A stretch of DNA of 64,000 bases from Bacillota bacterium (GTDB taxonomy: Bacteria > Bacillota > Clostridia > Tissierellales > Tissierellaceae): positions 260,875 to 324,874 of the forward strand of contig JAEWGC010000037.1 of NCBI GenBank assembly GCA_023388495.1. The letters run 5' to 3'. Position numbers and translations under genes: made by a program. This document shows, piece after piece, positions 7,914-15,985 of the stretch (position 1 is the stretch's first letter; every line of letters begins with the position of its first letter). Under the pieces are notes generated by a model. That model was not told the origin of the DNA. It saw nothing but the letters and a program-made list of their open reading frames with translations, and did no database searches.

Positions 7914-8310
7914 AAAGATTATCTATAATCATTTCAATATCTATATTTAATTCCTCTATAAACTCAATTAATGATTTAAAAATATCTTCTTTCATACTAC
8001 CAATAACAACAAAATCTGTTTTTTCTGTATTAAAGAAATAGAATTGCTCTGCTTTTATATAACCATCTTTCGAATTACTTCTTACTACACTACTATCATC
8101 AGCAGTAATAGGAAAATTACCAGGATAGGATAGCTTCTTAGTACGTTGAGCTTCATCTTTAAATGAGGACATAACATTACATATTATATCATAATCTAAT
8201 CCCTGAATTTGGCCTTCCTCATTACTTAAAACCACAAATGAATGTCTACTTATTTTTTCCCCATCGCGATTATAGTCCTTAACAAGGATTATGTCCCCCA
8301 CTTCACACAT
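7912..8310 (-). CDS. MazF/PemK-like protein, probable toxin (132 aa)
   Basis: The N-terminus (EVGDIILVKDYN, then SRHSFVVLSNE) resembles the conserved start of PemK/MazF-fold proteins, where a GDI(V/I) strand is followed by a (R/K)xxxVVLS strand. The rest is divergent, and the acidic helical tail of about 30 residues is not typical. MazF-type toxins are mRNA endonucleases; activity here is inferred from fold alone. The frame opens at 8325, but GGTGGAGGTAC places the start at the ATG at 8310. It is paired with a 53-residue gene upstream, as in a toxin-antitoxin operon. Confidence 0.6.
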   Translation of the reverse strand: MCEVGDIILVKDYNRDGEKISRHSFVVLSNEEGQIQGLDYDIICNVMSSFKDEAQRTKKLSYPGNFPITADDSSVVRSNSKDGYIKAEQFYFFNTEKTDFVVIGSMKEDIFKSLIEFIEELNIDIEMIIDNL

Positions 8311-8333
8311 CTTTAGTACCTCCACCCAATTTA

Positions 8334-8495
8334 TTAATTAGCTTTACATAATGTAACTTTCTTTTTACCCGATAATACATCTTCATCCCAATCAATAGGT
8401 GTAACATCTTTTAATGCATTTTCTGATGAAATAATAGTGGTTTTCTTATCCTTAAGTTTATTTAAATCTAATGACTTAAGATTCTTATTATTCAT
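8334..8495 (-). CDS. Small protein upstream of the PemK-like gene, candidate antitoxin (53 aa)
   Basis: This 53-residue charged protein has no recognised DNA-binding domain. A GAAGGAGGTGTAACT site selects the ATG at 8495. Two upstream in-frame ATGs overlap or precede the -10 box of the promoter, so they cannot be used by that transcript. It is followed 23 bp later by the PemK-like gene. The gene order, antitoxin then toxin, supports an antitoxin role, but the sequence itself does not show it. Confidence 0.5.
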   Translation of the reverse strand: MNNKNLKSLDLNKLKDKKTTIISSENALKDVTPIDWDEDVLSGKKKVTLCKAN

Positions 8496-8537
8496 AGTTA
8501 CACCTCCTTCATTTTTTTTATTAATATTTGTATTCAT

Positions 8538-8567
8538 ATTATACCACTCCTTGTCCATTTAAATCAA
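8538..8567 (-). promoter_or_regulatory. Sigma-A promoter of the toxin-antitoxin-like pair
   Basis: TTGATT at 8567-8562 and TATAAT at 8543-8538 have an 18-bp spacer on the minus strand. The predicted start of transcription falls about 35 bp upstream of the selected ATG. Confidence 0.7.
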
Positions 8568-8578
8568 TAACAATTAAC

Positions 8579-8620
8579 ATATCTATATCTATATCTATAT
8601 CTATATCTATATCTATATAG
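8579..8620. repeat. Hexanucleotide tandem repeat (ATATCT)6
   Basis: Six exact copies of ATATCT run from 8579 to 8614, followed by a seventh imperfect unit. The array begins 11 bp upstream of the -35 box of the toxin-antitoxin-like promoter, the position of an UP element. Such arrays change copy number by slippage; an effect on expression is an inference. Confidence 0.85.
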
Positions 8621-8812
8621 ATATATTATGGACCAAAGATATATATGTTATAATAATATAATTATAATGGATACGGTTTATTTACTACTACAACTAAAAA
8701 ATCTCCATCACAGTTTGACAGAGATAATTTAATAGATTAATTTTTCAGAATGGTTAAAAAAGGGTTAAATCACATTTTGCAAAACCCTCAAAACCCTTCT
8801 AATCATTGTATT
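8621..8812. other. Intergenic segment between TA-like pair and tRNA cluster
   Basis: No gene is visible. The stretch 8757-8800 contains several AACCCT/AGGGTT units (for example AAAACCCTCAAAACCCTT), which could be integrase arm-type sites because the nearby tRNA-Arg 3' end is a candidate attachment site. This is only a suggestion. Confidence 0.3.
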
Positions 8813-8888
8813 TGGCACACCAGAGAGGACTCGAACCCCCAACACCTTGATCCGAAGTCAAGTGCTCTATCCATTGAGCTACTGGTGC
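8813..8888 (-). tRNA. tRNA-Arg (anticodon UCG)
   Basis: The 76-nt cloverleaf has acceptor GCACCAG, D arm GCTC-GAGC, anticodon stem CTTGA/TCAAG with loop CTTCGGA (anticodon TCG, reads CGA), TTCGA T loop and an encoded CCA end. The T stem uses two G-U pairs. Its 3' end faces the integrase, so it is the best candidate attachment site of the element. Confidence 0.93.
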
Positions 8889-8937
8889 ATATTAATATGT
8901 ATATATAAAAAAAATTGGCCTATGCCAATTTTATGTA

Positions 8938-9021
8938 TGGTGCGGGAAAGAGGACTTGAACCCCCACGTCAATGACACTAGATCCTAAGTCTAGCGCGTC
9001 TGCCAATTCCGCCACTCCCGC
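8938..9021 (-). tRNA. tRNA-Leu (anticodon UAG)
   Basis: This 84-nt type II tRNA has a long variable arm. The anticodon stem is CTAGA/TCTAG with loop CTTAGGA (anticodon TAG, reads CUA). The acceptor GCGGGAG pairs with the 3' strand and CCA is encoded. Confidence 0.95.
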
Positions 9022-9044
9022 ATATGCCCTCTATGAGGCATTAA

Positions 9045-9120
9045 TGGTGATCCATCCGCGACTCGAACGCGGGACACCCTGATTAAAAGTCAGGTGCTCT
9101 ACCGACTGAGCTAATGGATC
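9045..9120 (-). tRNA. tRNA-Lys (anticodon UUU)
   Basis: The 76-nt cloverleaf has anticodon stem CCTGA/TCAGG with loop CTTTTAA (anticodon TTT), a TTCGA T loop and an encoded CCA. A decayed copy with the same upstream flank lies about 130 bp to the right. Confidence 0.95.
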
Positions 9121-9195
9121 ATATTTATTTAATTTGTTTGCAGAAGTAGTTGCACCACTTCGATCAGATTCACTAGTCAAGGACTAAGCAATGTA

Positions 9196-9273
9196 CACAA
9201 AATCGAAAACCCTGATTTTGGTCCCCTGCTTATACCGACTGAGCTAATGGATCATGTTTATTTAGTTTGTTAG
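9196..9273 (-). pseudogene. Decayed duplicate of tRNA-Lys
   Basis: From 9253 downward the minus strand repeats the first 21 nt of the adjacent tRNA-Lys exactly, then degenerates. Remnants of the anticodon 3' stem (AATCAGGG) and a T-loop-like TTTTCGATTTT remain. The ~20 bp upstream of the 5' end is also duplicated (ATGTTTATTTAGTTTGTTAGC against ATATTTATTTAATTTGTTTGC). It cannot fold as a functional tRNA. Confidence 0.7.
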
Positions 9274-9293
9274 CTAATAATTTATGTTTTATA

Positions 9294-9371
9294 TGGGGTG
9301 GATGATGGGATTCGAACCCACGACCTCCAGAGCCACAATCTGGCGCCATAACCAACTAGGCCACACCCACC
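9294..9371 (-). tRNA. tRNA-His (anticodon GUG)
   Basis: The cloverleaf has anticodon stem CCAGA/TCTGG with loop TTGTGGC (anticodon GTG). It carries the extra G at position -1 opposite C73 that marks tRNA-His, and CCA is encoded. Confidence 0.95.
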
Positions 9372-9386
9372 ATATTTGAAATTATT

Positions 9387-9463
9387 TGGCGCACCTAGGA
9401 GGATTCGAACCCCCGGCACACGGATTAGAAGTCCGTTGCTCTATCCTACTGAGCTATAGGTGC
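9387..9463 (-). tRNA. tRNA-Arg (anticodon UCU)
   Basis: The 77-nt cloverleaf has acceptor GCACCTA, anticodon stem ACGGA/TCCGT with loop CTTCTAA (anticodon TCT, reads AGA) and an encoded CCA. Confidence 0.95.
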
Positions 9464-9476
9464 AAGCTCTAACAGT

Positions 9477-9513
9477 TGGAGCACCCTACGGGTACTACTG
9501 AATTAAGTCCTGC
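9477..9513 (-). pseudogene. Internally deleted tRNA relic, tRNA-Gly-like
   Basis: The minus strand from 9513 starts GCAGGAC, continues with a D-arm-like TTCAGTAGTA, then jumps to a 3' end GTGCTCCA like that of the neighbouring tRNA-Gly. The anticodon and T arms are missing, leaving 37 nt. It is read as a collapsed tRNA gene; the assignment to Gly rests on the ends only. Confidence 0.45.
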
Positions 9514-9525
9514 GTAGCTCATAAC

Positions 9526-9599
9526 TGGAGCGGGTAAAGGGGATCGAACCCTCGCAGCTGGCTTGGGAAGCCAGTGCTCTACCACTGAGCTATACCCGC
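9526..9599 (-). tRNA. tRNA-Gly (anticodon CCC)
   Basis: The 74-nt cloverleaf has acceptor GCGGGTA, D arm CTCAGTGGTA, anticodon stem CTGGC/GCCAG with loop TTCCCAA (anticodon CCC, reads GGG) and an encoded CCA. Confidence 0.95.
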
Positions 9600-9690
9600 A
9601 TAGTCGCTACTCAGTGATGCCTTGTCTTATTACTTTCGCTAACAATTTAAAATTATATCAGGTTCTAAATACAATGTCAATACATTATTT

Positions 9691-10170
9691 TTATTTTATT
9701 TTAATTATTTTTGTTTTTATTTTTTCTTCAATTTCTATTATGCCAAAAGTCTTTATTTTTTCAACACTTCTTGGTAAAGACGGGCTTCCAGGGTTCATTA
9801 TAATCATATCTTCTATCTTCTCTATGACAGGTATATGTATATGGCCAAATAAAACTATATCTGCTCCTAATTCTAAACCCTTATAATATAATTTTTGCAT
9901 TCCACTATTTACACCATATTTATGTCCATGGGTTAGAAATATTTTTTTCCCTGCTATCTCTATAAATTCATCTTCTTTATACTCAGTATTAAAATAATCT
10001 CCATTTCCCTTTACTATTACAGATTCAAGTCCAAATGTCTTGGATATTTTAACACCATCCATTACATAATCTCCAAGATGAAAGAGTATATCAGGTTTTT
10101 CCATTTCTGATAACTTTTCAATTATCTCCTTATTATTTCCATGGGTGTCACTAACTACTGCTATTCTCAT
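9691..10170 (-). CDS. YfcE/MJ0936-type metallophosphoesterase (159 aa)
   Basis: This small binuclear-metal phosphodiesterase carries the full set of calcineurin-like motifs: SDTHGN near residue 7, GDYV near 33, GNGD near 55, THGH near 80 and GHIH near 107. Family members hydrolyse phosphodiesters in vitro; the cellular substrate is unknown. The gene starts 1 bp after the stop of the XTP pyrophosphatase gene, and this pairing is common in Firmicutes. It is the last gene before the tRNA cluster. Confidence 0.92.
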   Translation of the reverse strand: MRIAVVSDTHGNNKEIIEKLSEMEKPDILFHLGDYVMDGVKISKTFGLESVIVKGNGDYFNTEYKEDEFIEIAGKKIFLTHGHKYGVNSGMQKLYYKGLELGADIVLFGHIHIPVIEKIEDMIIMNPGSPSLPRSVEKIKTFGIIEIEEKIKTKIIKIK

Positions 10171-10171
10171 A

Positions 10172-10783
10172 CTATTCTACCTCTAACTTTTTATTTAATG
10201 CCTCTTTTAGGTTTTCTAAAGCCCTTGCTCTATGACTTATTTTATTTTTTACTTCCTCTCCTAATTCCCCGAAGGTTTTATCATATCCTTCTGGAGTAAA
10301 TAATGGGTCGTATCCAAATCCATTTTTTCCCTTTGGTTCAAATCCTATTTTACCCTTACATTCTCCTAATACAACTATCTTTTCCTTATTCTCCATAATT
10401 AATGATATGACAGTTTTAAATTTAGCCTCTCTATTAATTAAAGGTACATCCTTTAATTTTTCTAAAAGCTTAGAATTATTTTTACTATCGTTTCCTTCCT
10501 CTCCTGCATATCTTGAAGAATAAACACCTGGTTCTCCATTTAATATATCTACAAATAGGCCAGAATCATCTGCTAAAACCATATATTCTACCTTTTCAGC
10601 TAGGGCTCCTGCCTTCTTTAAACTATTTTGTTCTAGGGTTTCTCCATCTTCTATTACATCTAAACTTCCTAAACCTATATCTTTTTTGGAAACAACTTCT
10701 ATTGGTAGTCCTTTAAGTATATTCTTTATTTCTTCTACTTTATGTTGATTTCCAGTTGATACTACAAGTGTTCTTTTTTTCAT
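10172..10783 (-). CDS. rdgB: XTP/dITP pyrophosphatase (RdgB/HAM1 family)
   Basis: The enzyme hydrolyses non-canonical purine triphosphates (XTP, dITP, ITP) to monophosphates, keeping deaminated purines out of DNA and RNA. The 203 residues match the family. The N-terminal VVSTGNQHKVEEI binding loop, ADDSGLFVDILNGEPGVYSSRYAG catalytic-centre region (about 70-95) and the C-terminal GKNGFGYDPLF and SHRARAL motifs are all present. It is probably co-transcribed with the phosphoesterase that follows. Confidence 0.95.
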   Translation of the reverse strand: MKKRTLVVSTGNQHKVEEIKNILKGLPIEVVSKKDIGLGSLDVIEDGETLEQNSLKKAGALAEKVEYMVLADDSGLFVDILNGEPGVYSSRYAGEEGNDSKNNSKLLEKLKDVPLINREAKFKTVISLIMENKEKIVVLGECKGKIGFEPKGKNGFGYDPLFTPEGYDKTFGELGEEVKNKISHRARALENLKEALNKKLEVE

Positions 10784-10907
10784 CTTAATGTTCTACTCCT
10801 TTATTTTCTATAGTCTTATGTATTACCATTATATTTTACCAAATAGATGGTTTTTTATCTATAAATAAAAAAGAAAGACCCTTCCCTAAGCTCATGGTAG
10901 CAAAATA

Positions 10908-10924
10908 GGCGAGCCAAGCTCGCC
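10908..10924. terminator. Hairpin after the GerMN gene
   Basis: A GC-rich 7-bp stem (GGCGAGC/GCTCGCC) with a 3-nt loop follows the GerMN gene. The adjoining T-tract is weak, so it may be a terminator or only an RNA 3'-end stabiliser. Confidence 0.5.
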
Positions 10925-10953
10925 CATACATTATTTTAATTGTTAGTTTTACA

Positions 10954-11949
10954 TTAATATTCATTTGCAAAAACTGGAATTGTAGCGTTTATTGTTTCTC
11001 CATCTACAAGTAATTCAACATTTTCAATCTCTTCAAATTGACTTAATGTTAAACCTATATTTTTTACTATCTCGCTAAAGATACCATCTTGTGAAGATTC
11101 TGAATAACTATCATAAGATATATCTACATATGCAGTACCATCTTTTACTTCTACTCCATGAAGCATAACATCTCTTGGTATATCAGAGAATAGTCCTACA
11201 TCTCCAGGTGGCCCTTCAAATAGAAGATCTAAAGCAGAGTACACATTTGCTACTGGTGCTAAAGTTGGTATGGTAACTGGTACATAATACTCAAATTCTT
11301 CATTATTCATACCCTTATAATAAACAACTACTTTAGAGCGACCTTCGTCTATCTTTCCAATGAGGTTAATATTTTCTCTAGCCAAAGGCTTGCTAATATT
11401 TCCTCCGAATTTTAACGAAGGTAATGCTTTTCCTCCAACTAAAATTTGTACTTCTTTAATCGTTGGGAATTCTGTTAAAGTATATACTACACCCTTGATA
11501 AAACTTTCTTCTTCTTTATCTGATTGATTGTTTAAAACATCTTCAGAAAAATCTACCTTGCATAGACCAGTATCTTCATTTATAGACATTCCCAGTATTT
11601 CAGTGCCTGCTGGTATTACTGGTATAAGACCAGTAGGACTTAATGTTTCTCTTAGTTCAGCACTATCTACCATGTTGCTAAGTGTTGTTCTAGCAATACC
11701 TTCTGTCCAAGGAATCTTTCTCATTACAGGAACTAAGTATCCATCACTATCCCTAAAATAGATTACTGTCTTTCTCATTCCCTCATCTTCCGCTATTGCC
11801 ATTTCACCAGCATCAGATCTGATTATTTCTATTTCGTCATCTTTAGCAGCTAACCTATTATTAATAAGGTTTTTTCCAATACTTAACACTGTTAGACCTA
11901 AGACTATTATTAGTCCAAATAATATTATTCTCCTATTTACCATCATCAA
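10954..11949 (-). CDS. GerMN-domain membrane-anchored protein (331 aa)
   Basis: Residues 6-27 form a hydrophobic anchor without a lipobox Cys, followed by a short acidic linker. Two GerMN repeats then lie at about 70-185 and 205-325, each ending with a SSQ/LSQFEEI-like helix and a VEL(L/V)V(D/G)G strand. GerM of Bacillus sporulates and germinates poorly when lost, and the family acts at the cell surface of spore formers. The exact role here is inferred. There is a short gap to the UPF0316 gene upstream. Confidence 0.88.
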   Translation of the reverse strand: MMMVNRRIILFGLIIVLGLTVLSIGKNLINNRLAAKDDEIEIIRSDAGEMAIAEDEGMRKTVIYFRDSDGYLVPVMRKIPWTEGIARTTLSNMVDSAELRETLSPTGLIPVIPAGTEILGMSINEDTGLCKVDFSEDVLNNQSDKEEESFIKGVVYTLTEFPTIKEVQILVGGKALPSLKFGGNISKPLARENINLIGKIDEGRSKVVVYYKGMNNEEFEYYVPVTIPTLAPVANVYSALDLLFEGPPGDVGLFSDIPRDVMLHGVEVKDGTAYVDISYDSYSESSQDGIFSEIVKNIGLTLSQFEEIENVELLVDGETINATIPVFANEY

Positions 11950-12012
11950 CCCTCCTAGATTATACTATTACATTATATTAGAAGAGTTGTCAGACTATGA
12001 TTAATTTATATT

Positions 12013-12534
12013 TTACTTTTTGCTAGCTGCAAAATATCCACCACTAATAGGATTTATATTGTTTACTGTAATAAATGCATTTTTATCATATTCATATACT
12101 ATTTTTCTTAAATTAGCCAAATCTTTACGATTTATCGCAACATTTAAGATCTCCTTAGTACCTTCTAATCCCTGTCCTACTATAACAGTAACTCCAAATC
12201 CATTTTCTCTTAAAATTTCAATTAATTCCTTGTTGTCTGATGTCTTTAAGATTATTTGGGTGGCAAGATTCCCTAAGGCAATTTTATTTTCTATAGTAAT
12301 TCCTAGATAATTACCACAAGCAAAACCTAATGCATAGGATAAAAGGTTTAAAGGGTTATCTAAACTGCTAACTACCTTACTTAATGCAGTTACATAAATG
12401 CTTACCTCAAAAAAACCAATTAATGCCGCTTGTAGCCTTCTTCCCTGAACTACCATAAGTGTCCTAATAGTTGCCAATGATACATCCATTACTCTGGCAC
12501 AAAAAATAAATAGATATCCATATAATAACTCCAA
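12013..12534 (-). CDS. UPF0316 family membrane protein (DUF5698 + DUF2179)
   Basis: The first ~85 residues form three membrane segments with the family's ARVMDVSLATIRTLMVVQGRR start. They are followed by a soluble DUF2179-like domain (about 90-165) containing GFGVTVIVGQGLEG and VYEYDKNAFITVNNI. The length of 173 fits. The function is unknown; DUF2179 domains are thought to sense a small ligand. It lies between the amidase terminator and the GerMN gene. Confidence 0.88.
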   Translation of the reverse strand: MELLYGYLFIFCARVMDVSLATIRTLMVVQGRRLQAALIGFFEVSIYVTALSKVVSSLDNPLNLLSYALGFACGNYLGITIENKIALGNLATQIILKTSDNKELIEILRENGFGVTVIVGQGLEGTKEILNVAINRKDLANLRKIVYEYDKNAFITVNNINPISGGYFAASKK

Positions 12535-12556
12535 AATACTCCCTCCCTAAAAATAA

Positions 12557-12580
12557 ATAAGCAAGGTTGCCCTTGCTTAT
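12557..12580. terminator. Terminator of the amidase gene
   Basis: A perfect 10-bp stem (ATAAGCAAGG/CCTTGCTTAT) with a TTGC loop is followed on the minus strand by a T-rich run. Confidence 0.85.
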
Positions 12581-12584
12581 TATA

Positions 12585-14699
12585 TTAATACATTTCAAAA
12601 TACTTTTCTATCCCTTTTATTATACCGTTAACTATTTTATTTTGATAGTCTTCCGTAAATAAAAGTTTCTCTTCTGCTGAGTTAGATAAAAATCCTGTTT
12701 CTACTAAAACTGCAGGCATTTTTGTTTCCCTTAAAACAACTAGATTTGGTCTTTGAATTATACCTTTATCTACTGCTCCTGTAGCTTTTAATAGCTCGTC
12801 CATTATACTCTTAGCAAATGGATGTTGATCTATTTCTTTTTTCTCTGATTGAGTCGCAGGACAATATAATACTTGAATACCAGCTATAGATTTATTATCG
12901 TGAGAGTTACCATGAATGCTCACAAATACATCTGCATAACTATCATTTGCTATCCTGGCTCTTTCGTATAAATCTATAAATTCATCTGTATTTCTAGTCA
13001 TTATTGTATTATATCCCAAAGATCGTAGTTCCTGATCTAGTTTTAATGAAACGCTGAGATTTAAATCCTTTTCCTTATTTTTATTTATAGATAAGGCTCC
13101 TGGATCCTTCCCACCATGCCCTGCATCTATAACTATAACTCTATCTGAAGGCTTTAGGTTTTCACCTTTTTTTATTAGTAAAGAAATTTTACTATCAAAT
13201 TCATTAGAAAGTAAAGTATATTCTATACTCTTTTTAAACTTAATGAGAAGTCTAGTCTCTATTTCATTTTTCACAACTTCAATTTCATCTACTAAGCCAT
13301 CTTTTATGGAAACTATACCTTCATTTAAATCTACATTATTTGTTGGAACCGAAATCTCTATCCATTTATTTCCTTGTTCTTGATTTACAGAATAATTTGT
13401 TTCTACAAGATTTTTAATAGTAAAAACCTTGTCCTTACCCTCTGATGTATAGGAAATATTTTCCCAGAAGGATTTTTCAGGATAAATTACTATCTTATCC
13501 TCATGGGTATCTATTTTTATATTAGGATCAGTTACTCCTTCTTTTACATCTAAAACTATTCTAACTATTTGATCCATAGGACTATAGTTATTATCAGCAT
13601 TAAATTGAGATACCCTAACTTTTTTAACAAACCCTAAGTCGTAATCATATTCTAGATAAGTAGATCCATCTAAAATGGAATCCATTAAATCAATTACTAT
13701 CCTTTGAGGATTTTGTAACTTCATGATATTTATTTTGGCATTACTTGCACCGTTTACTACAAGGGCTTTATTTCCATCTATTAATTCATTTGTAATAGAT
13801 TTTATTTTGTTGCTTTTAAAGGATACTATCAGACCTGCTCCATTATTTGTTGGTACTATATTATACGCTGCCTGCTCCTTTAAACTAACAACTATTCTTG
13901 TTATATCAGGATTATAGGAATACTGTGAATATTCAACTTTTTCAAGAATATTATCTCCTATATTTATGGTTCCTGGACCATCTCCAGAATTTTTTAATGC
14001 TAATTTAGAGTTGCTAATATCTATTACTAACTTATTGGAATCATTTAAAAACATAGTATTATATTGAATAGCCTTGTCACTGTTTATAATAATTTTATTT
14101 TTTTCTGTACTTCCCTTATCAATAGAGATATTACTTATAACATTTGCCCCTACTTGGTTTCCTGATTCATTAGGTTCTGGTGTTTCTCCAGGTGTCTCTG
14201 CCTGAGAATCCTCTTTGGAATTTATAAATGGCACTTTATTTACATTGTCCCATCCCACTTCATATCCCAAGGTTTCAGATAAAAATGATAGTGGAACCAT
14301 AGTTCTAGCATCATTATTTTCAAAGGTTACCAGCCTAGGAATAGAGTTCTTATCCAGCACTCTCTTTTCATTATTCAATATGGCTATAGCACTATCTATT
14401 GTTAATTTTATTTCCTTATCTTTATGGGTAACAGTAACCATTTTAGCCTTTTGATTCCAATCCACCTTAGCTCCATAACTCTCTATAAATCTAATAGGAA
14501 CTAATGTCCTATCGATATGAACAAAGGAGGGAATCTCAGTATTTATTGCTTGTCCGTCCATGATGATAGGCACCTGTGTTACAGATACTTTAGCACCGTT
14601 CATGCTTACTTGAATTGTCTTGTTACTAGCTGCATGTCCTATTTGACTAAATAAAAATAATAGTACAAATAAAGACAATATTACCTTCTGTTTTTTCAT
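12585..14699 (-). CDS. N-acetylmuramoyl-L-alanine amidase with copper-amine-oxidase-like and AMIN domains (704 aa)
   Basis: This exported cell-wall hydrolase cleaves the amide bond between MurNAc and the stem peptide. A signal peptide (about 1-23, ending GHAA) is followed by a copper-amine-oxidase N-terminal-like domain (about 28-160). Next come a Ser/Pro/Glu-rich linker, AMIN-type modules (about 185-500) and an Amidase_3 catalytic domain (about 520-700). The Zn and catalytic residues are visible in IDAGHGGKDPG, VSIHGNSHD and LVETGFLSN. It has its own promoter and terminator, so it is monocistronic. Confidence 0.93.
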   Translation of the reverse strand: MKKQKVILSLFVLLFLFSQIGHAASNKTIQVSMNGAKVSVTQVPIIMDGQAINTEIPSFVHIDRTLVPIRFIESYGAKVDWNQKAKMVTVTHKDKEIKLTIDSAIAILNNEKRVLDKNSIPRLVTFENNDARTMVPLSFLSETLGYEVGWDNVNKVPFINSKEDSQAETPGETPEPNESGNQVGANVISNISIDKGSTEKNKIIINSDKAIQYNTMFLNDSNKLVIDISNSKLALKNSGDGPGTINIGDNILEKVEYSQYSYNPDITRIVVSLKEQAAYNIVPTNNGAGLIVSFKSNKIKSITNELIDGNKALVVNGASNAKINIMKLQNPQRIVIDLMDSILDGSTYLEYDYDLGFVKKVRVSQFNADNNYSPMDQIVRIVLDVKEGVTDPNIKIDTHEDKIVIYPEKSFWENISYTSEGKDKVFTIKNLVETNYSVNQEQGNKWIEISVPTNNVDLNEGIVSIKDGLVDEIEVVKNEIETRLLIKFKKSIEYTLLSNEFDSKISLLIKKGENLKPSDRVIVIDAGHGGKDPGALSINKNKEKDLNLSVSLKLDQELRSLGYNTIMTRNTDEFIDLYERARIANDSYADVFVSIHGNSHDNKSIAGIQVLYCPATQSEKKEIDQHPFAKSIMDELLKATGAVDKGIIQRPNLVVLRETKMPAVLVETGFLSNSAEEKLLFTEDYQNKIVNGIIKGIEKYFEMY

Positions 14700-14750
14700 T
14701 TATCTACCTCCTTATGTCACATATGTCCTTAGTAAACTTTGCCTATTTTA

Positions 14751-14795
14751 TTTATATCATTTAGCCATTTATTATGTCAACAAATTAGCCATTTT
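14751..14795 (-). promoter_or_regulatory. Promoter of the amidase gene with two direct repeats
   Basis: TTGACA at 14780-14775 and TATAAA at 14756-14751 have an 18-bp spacer. The 10-bp motif AAATGGCTAA occurs on the minus strand at 14794-14785 and 14770-14761, 24 bp apart, flanking the -35 box. This suggests a regulator binding site. Confidence 0.65.
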
Positions 14796-14812
14796 GTAAC
14801 CATAATGTAATA

Positions 14813-15808
14813 TTAACTATACGTTGATAAAGCCTTATATAATTCATCACTTGCAGGTGGCTCTATATCATTTATTACTCCATTTTTCTCCAATATTACA
14901 CCTTCTTTTGCTATCTCACCTATGACTGTAGATTTAATTCCATTTTTATCTAACTCTTCGTTAATTACTGAAACCTTTTCTTTTTCTACAATAATTAACA
15001 TAGAACCACTAGATATTAGTCTATACGGATTTATTTCTAATATTTCTCCAATTTCCTTAGTTACATCTTTAATTGGTATCAACTCTTCTATGACTTTTAT
15101 ACCTTTGCCAGTTGCCTTAGAAGCTTCCCAAACCGCTCCTAAAACTCCTCCCTCTGTAATATCATGCATATATCTCACACCAATATTTCCACAGATTATG
15201 CCTTCTTTAACCACACTAAGCATACTGTCCATATTCTTAGCTAATTGAAGTTTTTCCTGTCCTATCTTGTCTATCAGATGCTCTTCCAATTCCTTTGCAA
15301 TTATAGATGTCCCCTCTATTCCAGCATACTTAGTAATTAATACCTTATCTCCAACTTCTATTTCTTTTGAATTAGGAAGTTTCTCCCTAGATTGCTTACC
15401 TATAACTGTTGTACTTACTATAACTCTATTTACTGCATCAGTGATCTCTGTATGTCCTCCTATGATTTCTACATTTATTTCCTTTGCTACCTCTCCTGCA
15501 TCTTTCATTATATTTTCTATTTCTTCCTCTGTAGTGCTTGGTGGGGCTAATATTGTCATTAGTACCCCTATAGGCTCTGCACCACTAGTTGACACATCAT
15601 TACATGAGATATGCACAGCTAAGCTTCCAATATCTTTAGTGGCTCCTGTAATAGGATCTGTACTCATTACACATAAATCATTTCCAAAGTCAATAATTGC
15701 ACTATCTTCACCTACTGCAGCCCTTACTAATACTTCTTCTCTTTTATTTTTTATATTTGATAAAACTATTTTTTCCAAAACATCATTAGGTAATTTCCCT
15801 ATCTCCAT
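14813..15808 (-). CDS. AIR synthase-related protein (HypE/ThiL-like, 331 aa)
   Basis: The protein belongs to the PurM/HypE/ThiL ATP-binding superfamily. An N-terminal domain (about 1-150) has VGEDSAIIDFG and STDPITGA metal and ATP motifs, and a C-terminal domain (about 165-320) has DITEGGVLGAVWEA. It is not the PurM of the purine pathway, which is encoded elsewhere in the window, and the HypE C-terminal cysteine tail is absent, so the substrate is unknown. The frame opens at 15823, but GGGAGGTAATAAA selects the ATG at 15808. Confidence 0.85.
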   Translation of the reverse strand: MEIGKLPNDVLEKIVLSNIKNKREEVLVRAAVGEDSAIIDFGNDLCVMSTDPITGATKDIGSLAVHISCNDVSTSGAEPIGVLMTILAPPSTTEEEIENIMKDAGEVAKEINVEIIGGHTEITDAVNRVIVSTTVIGKQSREKLPNSKEIEVGDKVLITKYAGIEGTSIIAKELEEHLIDKIGQEKLQLAKNMDSMLSVVKEGIICGNIGVRYMHDITEGGVLGAVWEASKATGKGIKVIEELIPIKDVTKEIGEILEINPYRLISSGSMLIIVEKEKVSVINEELDKNGIKSTVIGEIAKEGVILEKNGVINDIEPPASDELYKALSTYS

Positions 15809-15985
15809 TTTATTACCTCCCAAAGCATCTTCTATGTATTTTTATTAATTATATTGTACCATATGTATAACACTTTTTATACACTTTGGGTACACTTTAA
15901 AACTCATTTTCATAATATTTAAATGTATTTTGGAAAGAATAATTATAACAATTCATAATTGAACGAAAGGGAGGGTTTAATTTTG

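Noticed and set aside
14813..15808. A second PurM (AIR synthase) for the purine pathway
   Set aside because: The motifs fit the HypE/ThiL-like branch, and a canonical purM lies in the purine operon.
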